This document shows positions 8,672 to 16,933 of a stretch of 64,000 bases of DNA, one piece after another (position 1 is the stretch's first letter; each line of letters starts with the position of its first letter). This stretch comes from Methylosinus sp. H3A (lineage in GTDB: Bacteria; Pseudomonadota; Alphaproteobacteria; Rhizobiales; Beijerinckiaceae). Location of the stretch: NCBI RefSeq assembly GCF_015709455.1, contig NZ_JADNQW010000004.1, positions 81,530 through 145,529 on the forward strand, in the 5' to 3' direction. The position numbers were made by a program, and so were the translations under genes. The notes below the pieces were generated by a model. That model ran no database searches. It was not told the DNA's origin and saw nothing but the letters and a program-made list of their open reading frames with translations.

Positions 8672-9519
8672 GGGAGCGCGTCCGATTTCTCGAAGGCGCG
8701 GCGGCTTTCCTGTCGGATCAACTCGAGACAGCGGGCCTTGGCCTCGATGAAGTCCGCGCTCGCATAGATCTCCCGTGGCCGGGGGCGCGGCAGCTCGACC
8801 CGCAGATCGAGCCGGACTCGTCCCGGCGCCGCGCTCAGGACGATGACGCGATCGCCGAGAAATAAGGCCTCGTCCACATCATGCGTGACGAAAACGACCG
8901 TGTTGCCGACCTCGCGCCATTGCTCGAGGAGATGTTCCTGCATCAGCGCTCTCGTTTGCGCGTCGAGGGCGCCGAAGGGCTCGTCCATCAGCAGCACGGC
9001 TGGGCGATTGACGAGCGCACGGGCGATGGCGACGCGTTGCTGCATGCCGCCGGAGAGCTTCGCCGGATAGTCCTGCGCGAAGCGCGCGAGCCCGACCGTG
9101 GCCAGATAGTCGCGGGCGGCGCGGCGCGCTTCGGCGCGTGACGCGCCCTGCATGCGCAGGCCGAAGGCGACATTGTCTTGCGCCGTCTTCCACGGAAAGA
9201 GCGAATAGTGCTGAAACACGATGCCTCGGTCGGGTCCTGGCCCGCGCACGGGCGCGCCGTCGACCGCGACATTGCCGGCGGACGGAGCAACGAAGCCGCC
9301 GATCGCATTGAGCGCCGTCGATTTGCCGCAGCCCGAAGGGCCGAGGAGGCAGAGGAATTCGCCGGGCTCGATCGTGAGGCTCAGCTCAAAGAGACCGGCG
9401 CCCTCTCCAAAAGAAACCGAGACGCCTTTTAATTCGACGCGCCCCCTTCCCGCCCCTGGCTGCGGCGATGAAAGTCGGGCCTCTTCGCCCGAGCCCGGAT
9501 TGCCGCTGGTCTGAAGCAT
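8668..9519 (-). CDS. ABC transporter ATPase, SsuB/TauB type
   Basis: 283 residues from the ATG at 9519 (MLQTSGNPG). The longer open frame to 10557 is antisense to the flavoprotein gene and is rejected. Walker A is GPSGCGKST, the Q-loop FQHYSLFPW, the signature LSGGMQQR and Walker B VLLMDEPFGALD, followed by the D-loop and H-loop (VTHDVDEA). It energises the importer with 7823-8671. First gene of the minus-strand operon, transcribed from the AT-rich gap 9520-9594 shared with the flavoprotein gene. Confidence 0.88.
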   Translation of the reverse strand: MLQTSGNPGSGEEARLSSPQPGAGRGRVELKGVSVSFGEGAGLFELSLTIEPGEFLCLLGPSGCGKSTALNAIGGFVAPSAGNVAVDGAPVRGPGPDRGIVFQHYSLFPWKTAQDNVAFGLRMQGASRAEARRAARDYLATVGLARFAQDYPAKLSGGMQQRVAIARALVNRPAVLLMDEPFGALDAQTRALMQEHLLEQWREVGNTVVFVTHDVDEALFLGDRVIVLSAAPGRVRLDLRVELPRPRPREIYASADFIEAKARCLELIRQESRRAFEKSDALP

Positions 9520-9594
9520 ATAAAAAATATAGACTAAAAGGCTGAGAAAAAGCAAACCGCCCGGGGCGGGCGGAAAAAACGAGAAGGGGGTCGA
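9520..9594. promoter_or_regulatory. Divergent promoter region
   Basis: 75 bases between the ATPase gene (minus) and the flavoprotein gene (plus), much richer in A/T than the genes. On the minus strand TTGCTT and TATATT lie 18 bases apart just before the ATPase start. The region contains the GC palindrome cgcccggggcg. Shared control of both operons from one site is likely. No known operator is recognised. Confidence 0.4.
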
Positions 9595-11331
9595 GTGAGC
9601 CATATCGACGACGCCGACGCTGTCTATGAGGCCGATGTGCTCGTCATAGGGGGCGGAACCGCCGGCCCGCTCGCCGCTTATAAGGCGAAGGCGGCAAATC
9701 CGGCGCTGAAGGTCGTTCTGCTCGAGAAGGCCAATGTGAAACGTTCCGGCGCCATCGCGATCGGCATGGACGGACTCAACAATGCGGTCATCCCGGGCTT
9801 CGCCAGCCCCGAGCAATATGTCCGCGAGATCACCATAGCGAACGACGGGATCGTCTATCAGAAGGCGCTGCTCGCCTATGCCGAGCGCTCCTTCGACATG
9901 ATCTGCGAACTCGACCGATGGGGCGTCAAATTCCTCAAGGACGAGAATGGCGATTACGATGTGAAGAAGGTCCATCATCTGGGGACCTATGTGTTGCCGA
10001 TGCCGGAAGGAGGCTCGGTCAAGAAGATTCTCTACAGGCAATTGCGCAAGGCGCAGGTGCTGATCTCCAACCGCTTCATGGTGACGCGCCTGCTCACGGC
10101 GAAGGACGGTCGCGTCGCGGGCGCGATCGCGGTCAACAGCCGTAGCGCCGAACTGCTGGTCATACGCGCCAAGGCGGTGATTCTCGCGGCCGGCGCAGCG
10201 GGGCGCCTCGGCTTGCCGGCCTCCGGCTATCTCTGGGGAACCTATGAGAACCCCGCCAATTCCGGCGACGGCTATGCGATGGCGTTCCACGCCGGCGCCG
10301 AATTGACCAATCTCGAATGCTTCCAGATCAATCCGCTCATCAAGGACTATAATGGCCCCGCCTGCGCCTATGTCGGAGGGCCGTTCGGCGCCTACACGGC
10401 GAACAGCCGCGGCGAGCGCTTCATCGAATCCGACTATTGGTCGGGACAGATGATGCTGGAATTCTATCGCGAGCTCCAGAGCGGGAGCGGCCCCGTGTTT
10501 CTCAAATTCGACCATCTTGCGCCAGAGACCATCGCTGAGGTCGAAGGGATTCTGCACGAGGTCGAACGTCCCTCACGCAGGCAATTTCATGCGGGGCGCG
10601 GCACCGATTATCGCCGCGACATGGTCGAGATGCACATATCGGAGATCGGCTTCTGCTCCGGCCACAGCGCTTCGGGCGTGTGGGTCGACGAATTCGCGCG
10701 CACGACGGTCGAGGGACTTTATGCGGCGGGCGACATGGCGAGCGTGCCGCATAATTATATGCTCGGCGCCTTCGTCAATGGCGCGATCGCGGGAGAACAT
10801 GCGGCGGCATATGCGCGCGAGGTCGATCTCGCCGATTGCGACCCGGCGCAGATCGAGGCCGAGCGCGCACGCACCCGGGCGCCGCTGCGCAATGAGAAGG
10901 GCCTGCCGGCCAATCAGGTCGAATATAAGATACGGCGCTTCGTCAACGATTATCTCCAGCCCCCTAAGTCCCCGCGCAAATATGAGATCGCGCAGAAGCG
11001 CTTCGCCGAAATTCGCGCAGACTTGCAACGCCTCGTCGCGCGCGACGCGCATGAGCTCATGCGAGCGCTCGAGGCGCATTCGATCCTCGATTGCGCGGAG
11101 ATGGCGGCGGCCGCCTCGCTCTATCGCAAGGAAAGCCGCTGGGGCCTGTACCATTATCGTCTCGACTACCCGGATCGCAACGACGAGGACTGGTTCTGCC
11201 ATGTGCAACTCTATAAGGATGTGAAGGGCGCCATCGCTTGTCGTAAGCGTGCCGTCGATCCTTATATCGTGCCGGTGGAGGCGACGGAGCGCGACGCCTA
11301 TGACCGTCTGCGCATAGAAGCGCGAAGCTGA
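9595..11331 (+). CDS. FAD flavoprotein, AprA/FrdA/SdhA-like
   Basis: 578 residues from a GTG start. The N-terminal Rossmann motif is DVLVIGGGTAGPLAAYKAK, followed by VVLLEKANVKRSGA. VILAAGAAGRLGLPASGY and the C-terminal FAD-contact GLYAAGDMASVPHNYMLGAFVNGA complete the fumarate-reductase/APS-reductase superfamily fold, with a helical C-terminal domain. It catalyses two-electron redox of an unknown substrate. The next gene is a 2[4Fe-4S] ferredoxin 7 bases downstream, as in AprBA. A canonical APS reductase would be part of a sulfate-reduction or sulfur-oxidation set; none is here, and the linked importer suggests an organic substrate. I call it AprA-like only by architecture. Confidence 0.75.
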   Translation: MSHIDDADAVYEADVLVIGGGTAGPLAAYKAKAANPALKVVLLEKANVKRSGAIAIGMDGLNNAVIPGFASPEQYVREITIANDGIVYQKALLAYAERSFDMICELDRWGVKFLKDENGDYDVKKVHHLGTYVLPMPEGGSVKKILYRQLRKAQVLISNRFMVTRLLTAKDGRVAGAIAVNSRSAELLVIRAKAVILAAGAAGRLGLPASGYLWGTYENPANSGDGYAMAFHAGAELTNLECFQINPLIKDYNGPACAYVGGPFGAYTANSRGERFIESDYWSGQMMLEFYRELQSGSGPVFLKFDHLAPETIAEVEGILHEVERPSRRQFHAGRGTDYRRDMVEMHISEIGFCSGHSASGVWVDEFARTTVEGLYAAGDMASVPHNYMLGAFVNGAIAGEHAAAYAREVDLADCDPAQIEAERARTRAPLRNEKGLPANQVEYKIRRFVNDYLQPPKSPRKYEIAQKRFAEIRADLQRLVARDAHELMRALEAHSILDCAEMAAAASLYRKESRWGLYHYRLDYPDRNDEDWFCHVQLYKDVKGAIACRKRAVDPYIVPVEATERDAYDRLRIEARS

Positions 11332-11338
11332 GGGTCCC

Positions 11339-11572
11339 ATGTCTTTCGCCGAGAACCCTTCCGAATTTCCCGTCAAGGTCGACCTCGAGAAGTGCATCGC
11401 CGACAAGGGCTGCACCATCTGCGTCGACGTCTGCCCGCTCGACGTTCTGCGCATCGATCCGGCGACGGGAAAAGCGCATATGAAATATGACGAATGCTGG
11501 TATTGCCTGCCCTGCGAGCTCGATTGCCCGACGAAGGCGATCACCGTGTCGATTCCCTATCTCCTGCGGTGA
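11339..11572 (+). CDS. 2[4Fe-4S] ferredoxin, AprB-like
   Basis: 77 residues with two cysteine clusters: C-I-A-D-K-G-C-T-I-C-V-D-V-C-P and C-W-Y-C-L-P-C-E-L-D-C-P. Together they could ligate two [4Fe-4S] centres. The CWYC.PC second cluster and the acidic N-terminus resemble the ferredoxin segment of AprB, but the AprB C-terminal tail is missing. It most likely passes electrons to or from the FAD protein encoded just upstream. It is followed 5 bases later by the HEAT-repeat gene, so the three are one transcript. Confidence 0.85.
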   Translation: MSFAENPSEFPVKVDLEKCIADKGCTICVDVCPLDVLRIDPATGKAHMKYDECWYCLPCELDCPTKAITVSIPYLLR

Positions 11573-11577
11573 CGGCG

Positions 11578-12549
11578 ATGGCGCGCGACGGCATTTTCGA
11601 AGAACAAGGAATCGATCTCGCCGACATCGCCGAGCGCTTCGGAAGCGAGGATGCCGATGAGCGACGCATCGCGATCATGGATCTCGCCGAGAGCGGCGAG
11701 CCGGCGGGCGAAGCGCTGCTCATCCAGGCGTTGCGCGATCCGCATCCGGGCGTGAGGCGCGCGGCGGCCGGCGGGCTCGAGCAATTCGACGGGGCGGCGG
11801 CGGCGAGCGCTCTGGCGATCGCCCTTCTCGACGCGGACGCCGAAGTCGCCGCCACGGCCGATTCCAGCCTTCGTCAGTTCCGTACGCCGGAAGCGGCGCC
11901 GCCCCTTCTCGCGCTCGTCGGTCACGAGCGGGCGGATGTCCGCGCTGCAGCCTGGAGGGGGTTGCGCGGCCTGCGCGTCACGGCGACGCTGACGCCCGCT
12001 CTACGCGCGCTCGAGGATGAAGACGCCCAGGTGCGGCGGGAGGCGATCGGCGCGGTGGCCTATTTGAAGGACAAGACGACGACGCCGGCGTTGATCCACG
12101 CCGTCCGCGACGATCATTTCGAGGTGCGGCGGGCCGCCCTGGCGGCGCTCGCCTTCGCGCCAGCGCCGGCGATTCTCGAGGCGATACGCGCCGGCCTCGC
12201 CGACGCACATTGGCGCGTGCGAGAGGCCGCCGCCGCTCTCGCCGGAAAGGCGCGAGCGACGGGAGTCGAGGCGGGCCTGATTCATACGCTGTCGGACGAG
12301 AGCTGGCAGGTCGCCCTCCAGGCAGCTCGCTCTCTCGGATGCACGGGGGCGGTCGAAGCGATTGCGGCGCTCGGCGCGCTGACGACGCACGCCGTGAGCA
12401 ATCTGCGCAAGGAAGTCGCCGCCGCCCTCGGCGAAATCCGCCACGCCGACGCCCTGCCGATCCTCGGGCGCCTGGCCGAAGACCCGGACCCCGACGTGCG
12501 CAAGATCGCCCGCTGGTCGATCCATCTCATCGACTCCTCCGCACGCTGA
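11578..12549 (+). CDS. HEAT-repeat protein
   Basis: 323 residues from the ATG at 11578, 5 bases after the ferredoxin stop. Nearly the whole length is built of about 31-residue HEAT/PBS-lyase-like helical repeats, with the recurring pattern D-x-x-x-x-V-R-R-x-A-A-x-x-L (PHPGVRRAAAGGL, EDAQVRREAIGAV, DHFEVRRAALAAL, AHWRVREAAAALA, PDPDVRKIARWSI). Such solenoids are scaffolds or maturation factors. Here it may assemble or insert cofactors into the flavoprotein-ferredoxin pair; that role is inferred from operon position only. Confidence 0.8.
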   Translation: MARDGIFEEQGIDLADIAERFGSEDADERRIAIMDLAESGEPAGEALLIQALRDPHPGVRRAAAGGLEQFDGAAAASALAIALLDADAEVAATADSSLRQFRTPEAAPPLLALVGHERADVRAAAWRGLRGLRVTATLTPALRALEDEDAQVRREAIGAVAYLKDKTTTPALIHAVRDDHFEVRRAALAALAFAPAPAILEAIRAGLADAHWRVREAAAALAGKARATGVEAGLIHTLSDESWQVALQAARSLGCTGAVEAIAALGALTTHAVSNLRKEVAAALGEIRHADALPILGRLAEDPDPDVRKIARWSIHLIDSSAR

Positions 12550-12564
12550 GGCCAACTGGCCTCA
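12547..12564. terminator. Bidirectional terminator between convergent genes
   Basis: A perfect palindrome, TGAGGCCA-AC-TGGCCTCA. It contains the stop codon of the HEAT gene (12547-12549) and, on the other strand, that of the amidase (12562-12564). The 12-base gap leaves no room for anything else. There is no clear T-tract, so it may act as a stem-loop block in both directions. Confidence 0.55.
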
Positions 12565-13932
12565 GAGACGGCCCAGCGACTCGAGATGCGGCGTCGGGAA
12601 AGGCTGGAGCTTTTCGAACGCCCTTGCGAGACGCAACACCGTCGCGTCGCCGAATTGCGGCCCGACGATATGGAGCCCGACCGGCAGGCCATTATTGTCG
12701 AAGCCCGCGGGCGCGGAGGCGGCCGGCTGCTGCGTGATGTTGAACGGGAAGGCGAAGGGCGTCTCCGGCGCCGTCCCGACGCGCGGAACCGGCTTGGACT
12801 GCACGGGCGTCACCAGCAGATCGTATTTCTCGTGGAACCGGCGCAACTGAATGCCGAGCTCGGTGCGCCGCTCATTGGCCTCGACGACCTCTGCGAGCGT
12901 TTGGCGCTCCAGCCGCTCGACGCGCTTGCGTATCCCCGGATCGATGAGGTCCAGTCCGGCGTCGCCGATATCGCGGCGCAGGCGGATCGCCCGCTCGGCG
13001 TTGATCGCGTCGATGATCGCGGACGGGTCCGAGAAGCCAGGATCGGCCTCCTCGACGATAACGCCGAGCTCGGCGAGGCGCGCCACCGCGCGGTCGACGA
13101 CGGCGGCGACGCCCGGATCGACCTGGATATAGCCGAGCGTGCGGCTATAGGCGACCCGCAGTCCCTTCACGCCGCCGTCGAGGCCGGCGGTCCAATCGCG
13201 GCCGTCGCTGGGCAGGCTCGTCCAATCGCGCGCATCCGGCTGGGCGATGACATTCAACAGCAGGGCGGCGTCGGTCACCGTGCGCGTGATGGGGCCGATG
13301 TGGAACAGCGAACCATTGTGCGGATAGCCGGCGACGCGGCCGAAGGTCGGCTTGAAGCCGAACACGCCATTGATCGCCGCGGGATTGCGGATGGAGCCGC
13401 CGCCGTCCGTCGCCACCTGCAACGGCCCGAGGCCGAGAGCGGCCGCGACGCCGGCGCCGCCGCTGCTGCCGCCGCTCACATATTGCCGATCCCAGGCATT
13501 GGGCGTCACGCCCGCGAGCTTTGTCTCCGTGAGGCCTTTGAGGCCGAACTCGGCCGTCTGGGTCTTGCCCAGTATGACGGCGCCCGAGTCGCGGAGGCGC
13601 GCTGCAGGCGGGGAATCGGCCTGCTGCACAGTGTCCGGCGTCGCGAGGCTTCCCTTGCGCGTCGGAAAGCCCTTCACATTGAGCAGATCCTTGAAGCCGA
13701 CGGGAACCCCGTCGAGGAGCCCGAGCGGCGCGCCTTTCGCCCAACGCGCCTCGGAGGCCTTGGCCTGCGCCAGCGCGGCCTCTGCGTCGACGGCGCGATA
13801 GGCGTTGAAATGCGGTTGCAGCTCGGCGATGCGTTTCAACGTCGCCGCCGCGACCTCGACGGGCGAGAGGGCCTTCGAACGATAGGCGGCGATCAGCTCG
13901 CTCGCTGAAACCTGCGTCAGATCTTGCGGCAC
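12562..13932 (-). CDS. Amidase signature family hydrolase
   Basis: 456 residues. The Ser-cisSer-Lys triad is readable: K81 in VPVGFKDLLN, S156 in the VSGGSSGGAG motif and the nucleophile S180 in TDGGGSIRNPA. These are spaced as in fatty-acid amide hydrolase and GatA. It hydrolyses amides to acids and ammonia; the substrate is not predictable. It is not GatA, since no gatB/gatC is nearby. The start is supported by a promoter-like pair at 13961-13990. It converges on the flavoprotein operon and may deacylate an imported amide, which is an inference from position. Confidence 0.85.
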   Translation of the reverse strand: MPQDLTQVSASELIAAYRSKALSPVEVAAATLKRIAELQPHFNAYRAVDAEAALAQAKASEARWAKGAPLGLLDGVPVGFKDLLNVKGFPTRKGSLATPDTVQQADSPPAARLRDSGAVILGKTQTAEFGLKGLTETKLAGVTPNAWDRQYVSGGSSGGAGVAAALGLGPLQVATDGGGSIRNPAAINGVFGFKPTFGRVAGYPHNGSLFHIGPITRTVTDAALLLNVIAQPDARDWTSLPSDGRDWTAGLDGGVKGLRVAYSRTLGYIQVDPGVAAVVDRAVARLAELGVIVEEADPGFSDPSAIIDAINAERAIRLRRDIGDAGLDLIDPGIRKRVERLERQTLAEVVEANERRTELGIQLRRFHEKYDLLVTPVQSKPVPRVGTAPETPFAFPFNITQQPAASAPAGFDNNGLPVGLHIVGPQFGDATVLRLARAFEKLQPFPTPHLESLGRL

Positions 13933-13960
13933 GGCGTCCTCAAATCCCCTCGATTTTTCG

Positions 13961-13990
13961 ATCTTATTGGTAGAAATATGAACGGGTCAA
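13961..13990 (-). promoter_or_regulatory. Putative promoter of the amidase gene
   Basis: On the minus strand TTGACC (13990-13985) and TAAGAT (13966-13961) are separated by 18 bases. This puts the transcription start about 20 bases before the ATG at 13932. Confidence 0.45.
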
Positions 13991-14183
13991 TGCAAGGGCT
14001 TCGGCATCTAGCGCCCTCGCGCGATCATCCAGACCGGCCAATGCCGTTGGCGTAAGGGCTCGGCGCAGGCAACTGAGCCCGAGCGCGGCAGTTGGGCGCG
14101 GTTCCTGAGCGGATGCTATATTGACATTATCTACTGGTATAGTCTTTTTTATGCTGAGATCACGCGGCCACAGGATCGACGCA

Positions 14184-15044
14184 ATGACCAGGGCTCCGAA
14201 CAGAGCGGGACCCGCTTCCACCGAAGCGGCCATGGAGAAATGCGTCCGCCGTTCGATCTTCTGGCTCGCGCTGGCTACGACGTTCGCCCTGTCCGCTCTC
14301 GCGCTTCCCGCGGCGCCGGCCGTCGCGGCCACAGTGCGTATCGGCATTATCGGAGGCGAGGATGAAGACCTTTGGAAAGTGGTGGCGGCGCAGGCCGCCG
14401 CCAATGGATTGACCATAAAGACCGTCGTCTTCAACGACTACACCCAGCCCAACGAGGCCTTGGAGCGCGGCGACGTCGACGCCAATGCGTTTCAGCACAA
14501 GCCCTATCTCGATAATCAGATCAGGACGCGCGGCTACCACATCACGCCTGTCGGCTTCACCGCGGTCTGGCCGATCGGCCTCTATTCGCGCAAGGTCCAT
14601 TCCCCGGCCAATTTGCCGAAAGGCGCGATCATCGGCGTTCCCAATGATCCATCGAACGAGGGGCGCGCTTTGATCCTCCTGCAACGGGTCGGGCTGATCG
14701 AGCTGCGCGACGGCGCGGGCATACTCGCCACGACCGCGGACATAGTCGGTAATCCGAAAGGTCTCGTGATCAAGGAGCTCGACGCCGGCGTCGTCGGTCG
14801 CGTCATCGACGACCTTTCGGCCGCGGTGGTCAACACCGATTGGGCGCTCAAATCCGGGCTGCGAGTCGAGGATCGCATTGCGCAGGAGCCTCTCGCCGAC
14901 AATCCTTACCGGAACTTCATCGCTGTAAAAGCCGGCCGTGAGAACGAGCCCTGGGTCAGGACGCTCGTCGGCGCCTATCAGAACGACGTGGTGAAGAACG
15001 CGCTGACGAAAATCTTCCACGGGACAGGCCTTCCCGCATGGTGA
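14184..15044 (+). CDS. metQ: MetQ/NlpA-type substrate-binding protein
   Basis: A periplasmic binding protein of the methionine (MetQ) family: RIGIIGGEDEDLWKVV, FNDYTQPNEALERGDVDANAFQHKPYLDN, IGVPNDPSNEGRALILLQ and a C-terminal NPYRNFIAVKAG. It carries a cleavable signal (WLALATTFALSALALPAAPAVAA) rather than a lipobox. The start is uncertain: ATGs at 14151, 14184 and 14232 are all in frame. 14184 follows an aggat ribosome site, while 14232 gives the tightest signal peptide. It delivers ligand to MetN/MetI encoded next. In this operon the ligand may be an S-alkylcysteine or a methionine derivative rather than methionine itself. Confidence 0.85.
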   Translation: MTRAPNRAGPASTEAAMEKCVRRSIFWLALATTFALSALALPAAPAVAATVRIGIIGGEDEDLWKVVAAQAAANGLTIKTVVFNDYTQPNEALERGDVDANAFQHKPYLDNQIRTRGYHITPVGFTAVWPIGLYSRKVHSPANLPKGAIIGVPNDPSNEGRALILLQRVGLIELRDGAGILATTADIVGNPKGLVIKELDAGVVGRVIDDLSAAVVNTDWALKSGLRVEDRIAQEPLADNPYRNFIAVKAGRENEPWVRTLVGAYQNDVVKNALTKIFHGTGLPAW

Positions 15045-15072
15045 ATTTCATGGCCGGCGCCCACAATGACGA

Positions 15073-16185
15073 TTGCCCCGAAGGTCCCGCTTGAACGCGC
15101 CGACGTTTTCCTTCAACGCATCGACGCTCGGCTCGTCGAGCGAGAGCGGCCCGCCGCCTGTCGTGCGGCTGCACGAGGTGACGAAGCGGTTCGGCGAGAC
15201 GATAGCCTTGGACCAGGTCTCGCTCTCGATTCGCCGCGGCGAGGTTCTCGGCCTTATCGGCCGCAGCGGCGCCGGCAAGTCGACGCTCATCCGCTGCCTC
15301 AATGGTCTCGAGCGGCCCGACAGCGGCGATGTCGAGATCGAAGGGCGTTCGATCATCGGACTCAGCGAGCGCGAGCTGCAGCCGTTCCGTCGCAGAATCG
15401 GCATCGTCTTCCAGCACTTCAATCTGATGTCGGCGAAGACCGTGGCGGGAAATATCGCTTTGCCGCTCGAGATCGAAGGCCAGCCGCGCGCGGCCCGCGA
15501 AGCGCGCGTCGCCGAGCTGCTCGATCTGATCGGGCTCGCCGACAAGGCGAGCGCCTATCCGGCGCAGCTCTCCGGTGGTCAAAAGCAGCGCGTCGGCATC
15601 GCGCGCGCTCTGGCCGCGCGGCCGGCGCTGCTGCTGTCGGATGAAGCGACATCCGCCCTTGATCCCGAAACGACGGACGCGATCCTGGAACTGCTGCGGG
15701 ATATCAACCGCAAGCTCGATCTCACCGTCCTATTGGTGACGCATGAAATGAGCGTCGTTCGCGCCATCGCCGACCGCGTGGCGGTGCTCGACGGCGGGAG
15801 AATTGTCGAAGAAGGACCGAGCGGGCGAATATTCGCCTCGCCGGGCGCCGCGACGACCCGCAGCCTGCTGCGCGCCTATCGGCCGACATTGCCGGACGAG
15901 CTCGCGGCGCGCCTCGTCCCCAGCCCGGGAGAGCGAACGGTGCTGAAAGTCGTCGTCATCGGCGCTCAGGCGCGCGCGCCGCTGCTGGCGGATCTCGCCC
16001 TCGCGACGGGCCTGCGCGCAACCCTGGTCCATGGCGGCGTGGACCGTGTGAATGGCGAGGAGATCGGCGCGCTGTTTCTCGAAGCCGATGGGCGCGATCG
16101 GGCGCAATTCTCTGCTGCGTTGGACTTCTTGCGCCAGCGCGCGAGCAAGGCGGAGGTTCTCGGCCATGTCGCCGGCGATGATTGA
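15073..16185 (+). CDS. metN: MetN-type ABC ATPase with NIL domain
   Basis: 370 residues if started at the TTG at 15073; a second TTG at 15091 is equally possible. Walker A is GRSGAGKST, the signature LSGGQKQR and Walker B LLLSDEATSALDPET, a very MetN-like block. Residues about 285-365 form a NIL/ACT-like domain (LKVVVIGAQARAPLLADLALATGLRATLVHGGVDRVNGEEIGALF). In E. coli MetN this domain binds methionine and shuts transport down. So import here is probably feedback-inhibited by the transported amino acid. Overlaps metI by 20 bases. Confidence 0.88.
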   Translation: MPRRSRLNAPTFSFNASTLGSSSESGPPPVVRLHEVTKRFGETIALDQVSLSIRRGEVLGLIGRSGAGKSTLIRCLNGLERPDSGDVEIEGRSIIGLSERELQPFRRRIGIVFQHFNLMSAKTVAGNIALPLEIEGQPRAAREARVAELLDLIGLADKASAYPAQLSGGQKQRVGIARALAARPALLLSDEATSALDPETTDAILELLRDINRKLDLTVLLVTHEMSVVRAIADRVAVLDGGRIVEEGPSGRIFASPGAATTRSLLRAYRPTLPDELAARLVPSPGERTVLKVVVIGAQARAPLLADLALATGLRATLVHGGVDRVNGEEIGALFLEADGRDRAQFSAALDFLRQRASKAEVLGHVAGDD

Positions 16186-16840
16186 GCTGCTGTGGCGAGC
16201 GTTCCTAGAAACTCTGGTCATGACGGCTGCCGCTGGATTCGTTTCGCTCGCGCTGGGGCTGCCGCTCGGACTGCTGCTCGTCATGACCGATCGAAACGGA
16301 ATCGTCGAGCGCGTTTGGCTCAACCGGCTGATCGGCGCGATCGTGAACGCGGTCCGATCCGTTCCGTTCATCATTCTCCTCGTCGCGGCGATTCCGCTCA
16401 CGCGATGGATCGTCGGCACGTCGATCGGCGTCGCGGCCGCCATCGTGCCCTTGTCGCTCGCGGCGATCCCCTATTATGCGCGAATCGCCGAGCTGTCCTT
16501 TCGCGAGGTCGATCCGGGCCTGATCGAGGCGGCGCGCGCGATGGGCGGCAGCCGTTGGACGATCGTTTCGAAAGTGCTGATTCCAGAAGCGCTGCCGGGC
16601 CTCACGAGCGGCTTCACAGTGACTCTCGTGACGCTGATCGGCGCTTCCGCCATGGCGGGGGCGGTCGGCTCGGGCGGGCTCGGCGATCTCGCCATTCGTT
16701 ACGGATATCAGCGCTTCGAGACGAATGTCATGATCGTCGTCGTCCTCCTGCTCATCGCGCTCGTGTCCGCGCTGCAATGGGTCGGCGACAAGGCTTCGGC
16801 GAGGTTCGACAAGCGAAAGGGCGCGAATGCAAAATCGTGA
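16166..16840 (+). CDS. metI: MetI-type ABC permease
   Basis: 224 residues, the usual MetI size, with about five membrane helices. The EAA loop is EAARAMGGSRWTIVSKVLIPEALPGLTSGF, and GASAMAGAVGSGGLGDLAIRYGYQRF is a strongly conserved MetI block. The ATG at 16166 lies inside the end of metN, and a second ATG at 16178 is possible; either way translation is coupled. With 14184-15044 and 15073-16185 it forms a complete high-affinity importer. The next gene (C-S lyase) begins 93 bases later. Confidence 0.88.
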   Translation: MSPAMIELLWRAFLETLVMTAAAGFVSLALGLPLGLLLVMTDRNGIVERVWLNRLIGAIVNAVRSVPFIILLVAAIPLTRWIVGTSIGVAAAIVPLSLAAIPYYARIAELSFREVDPGLIEAARAMGGSRWTIVSKVLIPEALPGLTSGFTVTLVTLIGASAMAGAVGSGGLGDLAIRYGYQRFETNVMIVVVLLLIALVSALQWVGDKASARFDKRKGANAKS

Positions 16841-16933
16841 AGACCGCCCCTGCGCGCCGGTTCGCTGTTCGACGTCGCGCTTCTCATATTCGAAGGCTCG
16901 CAGCCTTCTTCCGTCAAATCGAGGTCCGCACGC

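Noticed and set aside
9520..10557. N-terminal 346-codon extension of the ATPase frame
   Set aside because: Antisense to the flavoprotein gene; the ATPase homology starts right after the ATG at 9519.
14119..14136. TTGACA...TATAGT promoter before metQ
   Set aside because: The spacing is only 11 bases, too short for a sigma-70 promoter; the real metQ start and promoter remain undecided.
16841..16933. SAM-II type riboswitch before the metC-like gene
   Set aside because: The 93-base gap is GC-rich and shows no SAM-II-like A-rich pseudoknot core or other known leader pattern.
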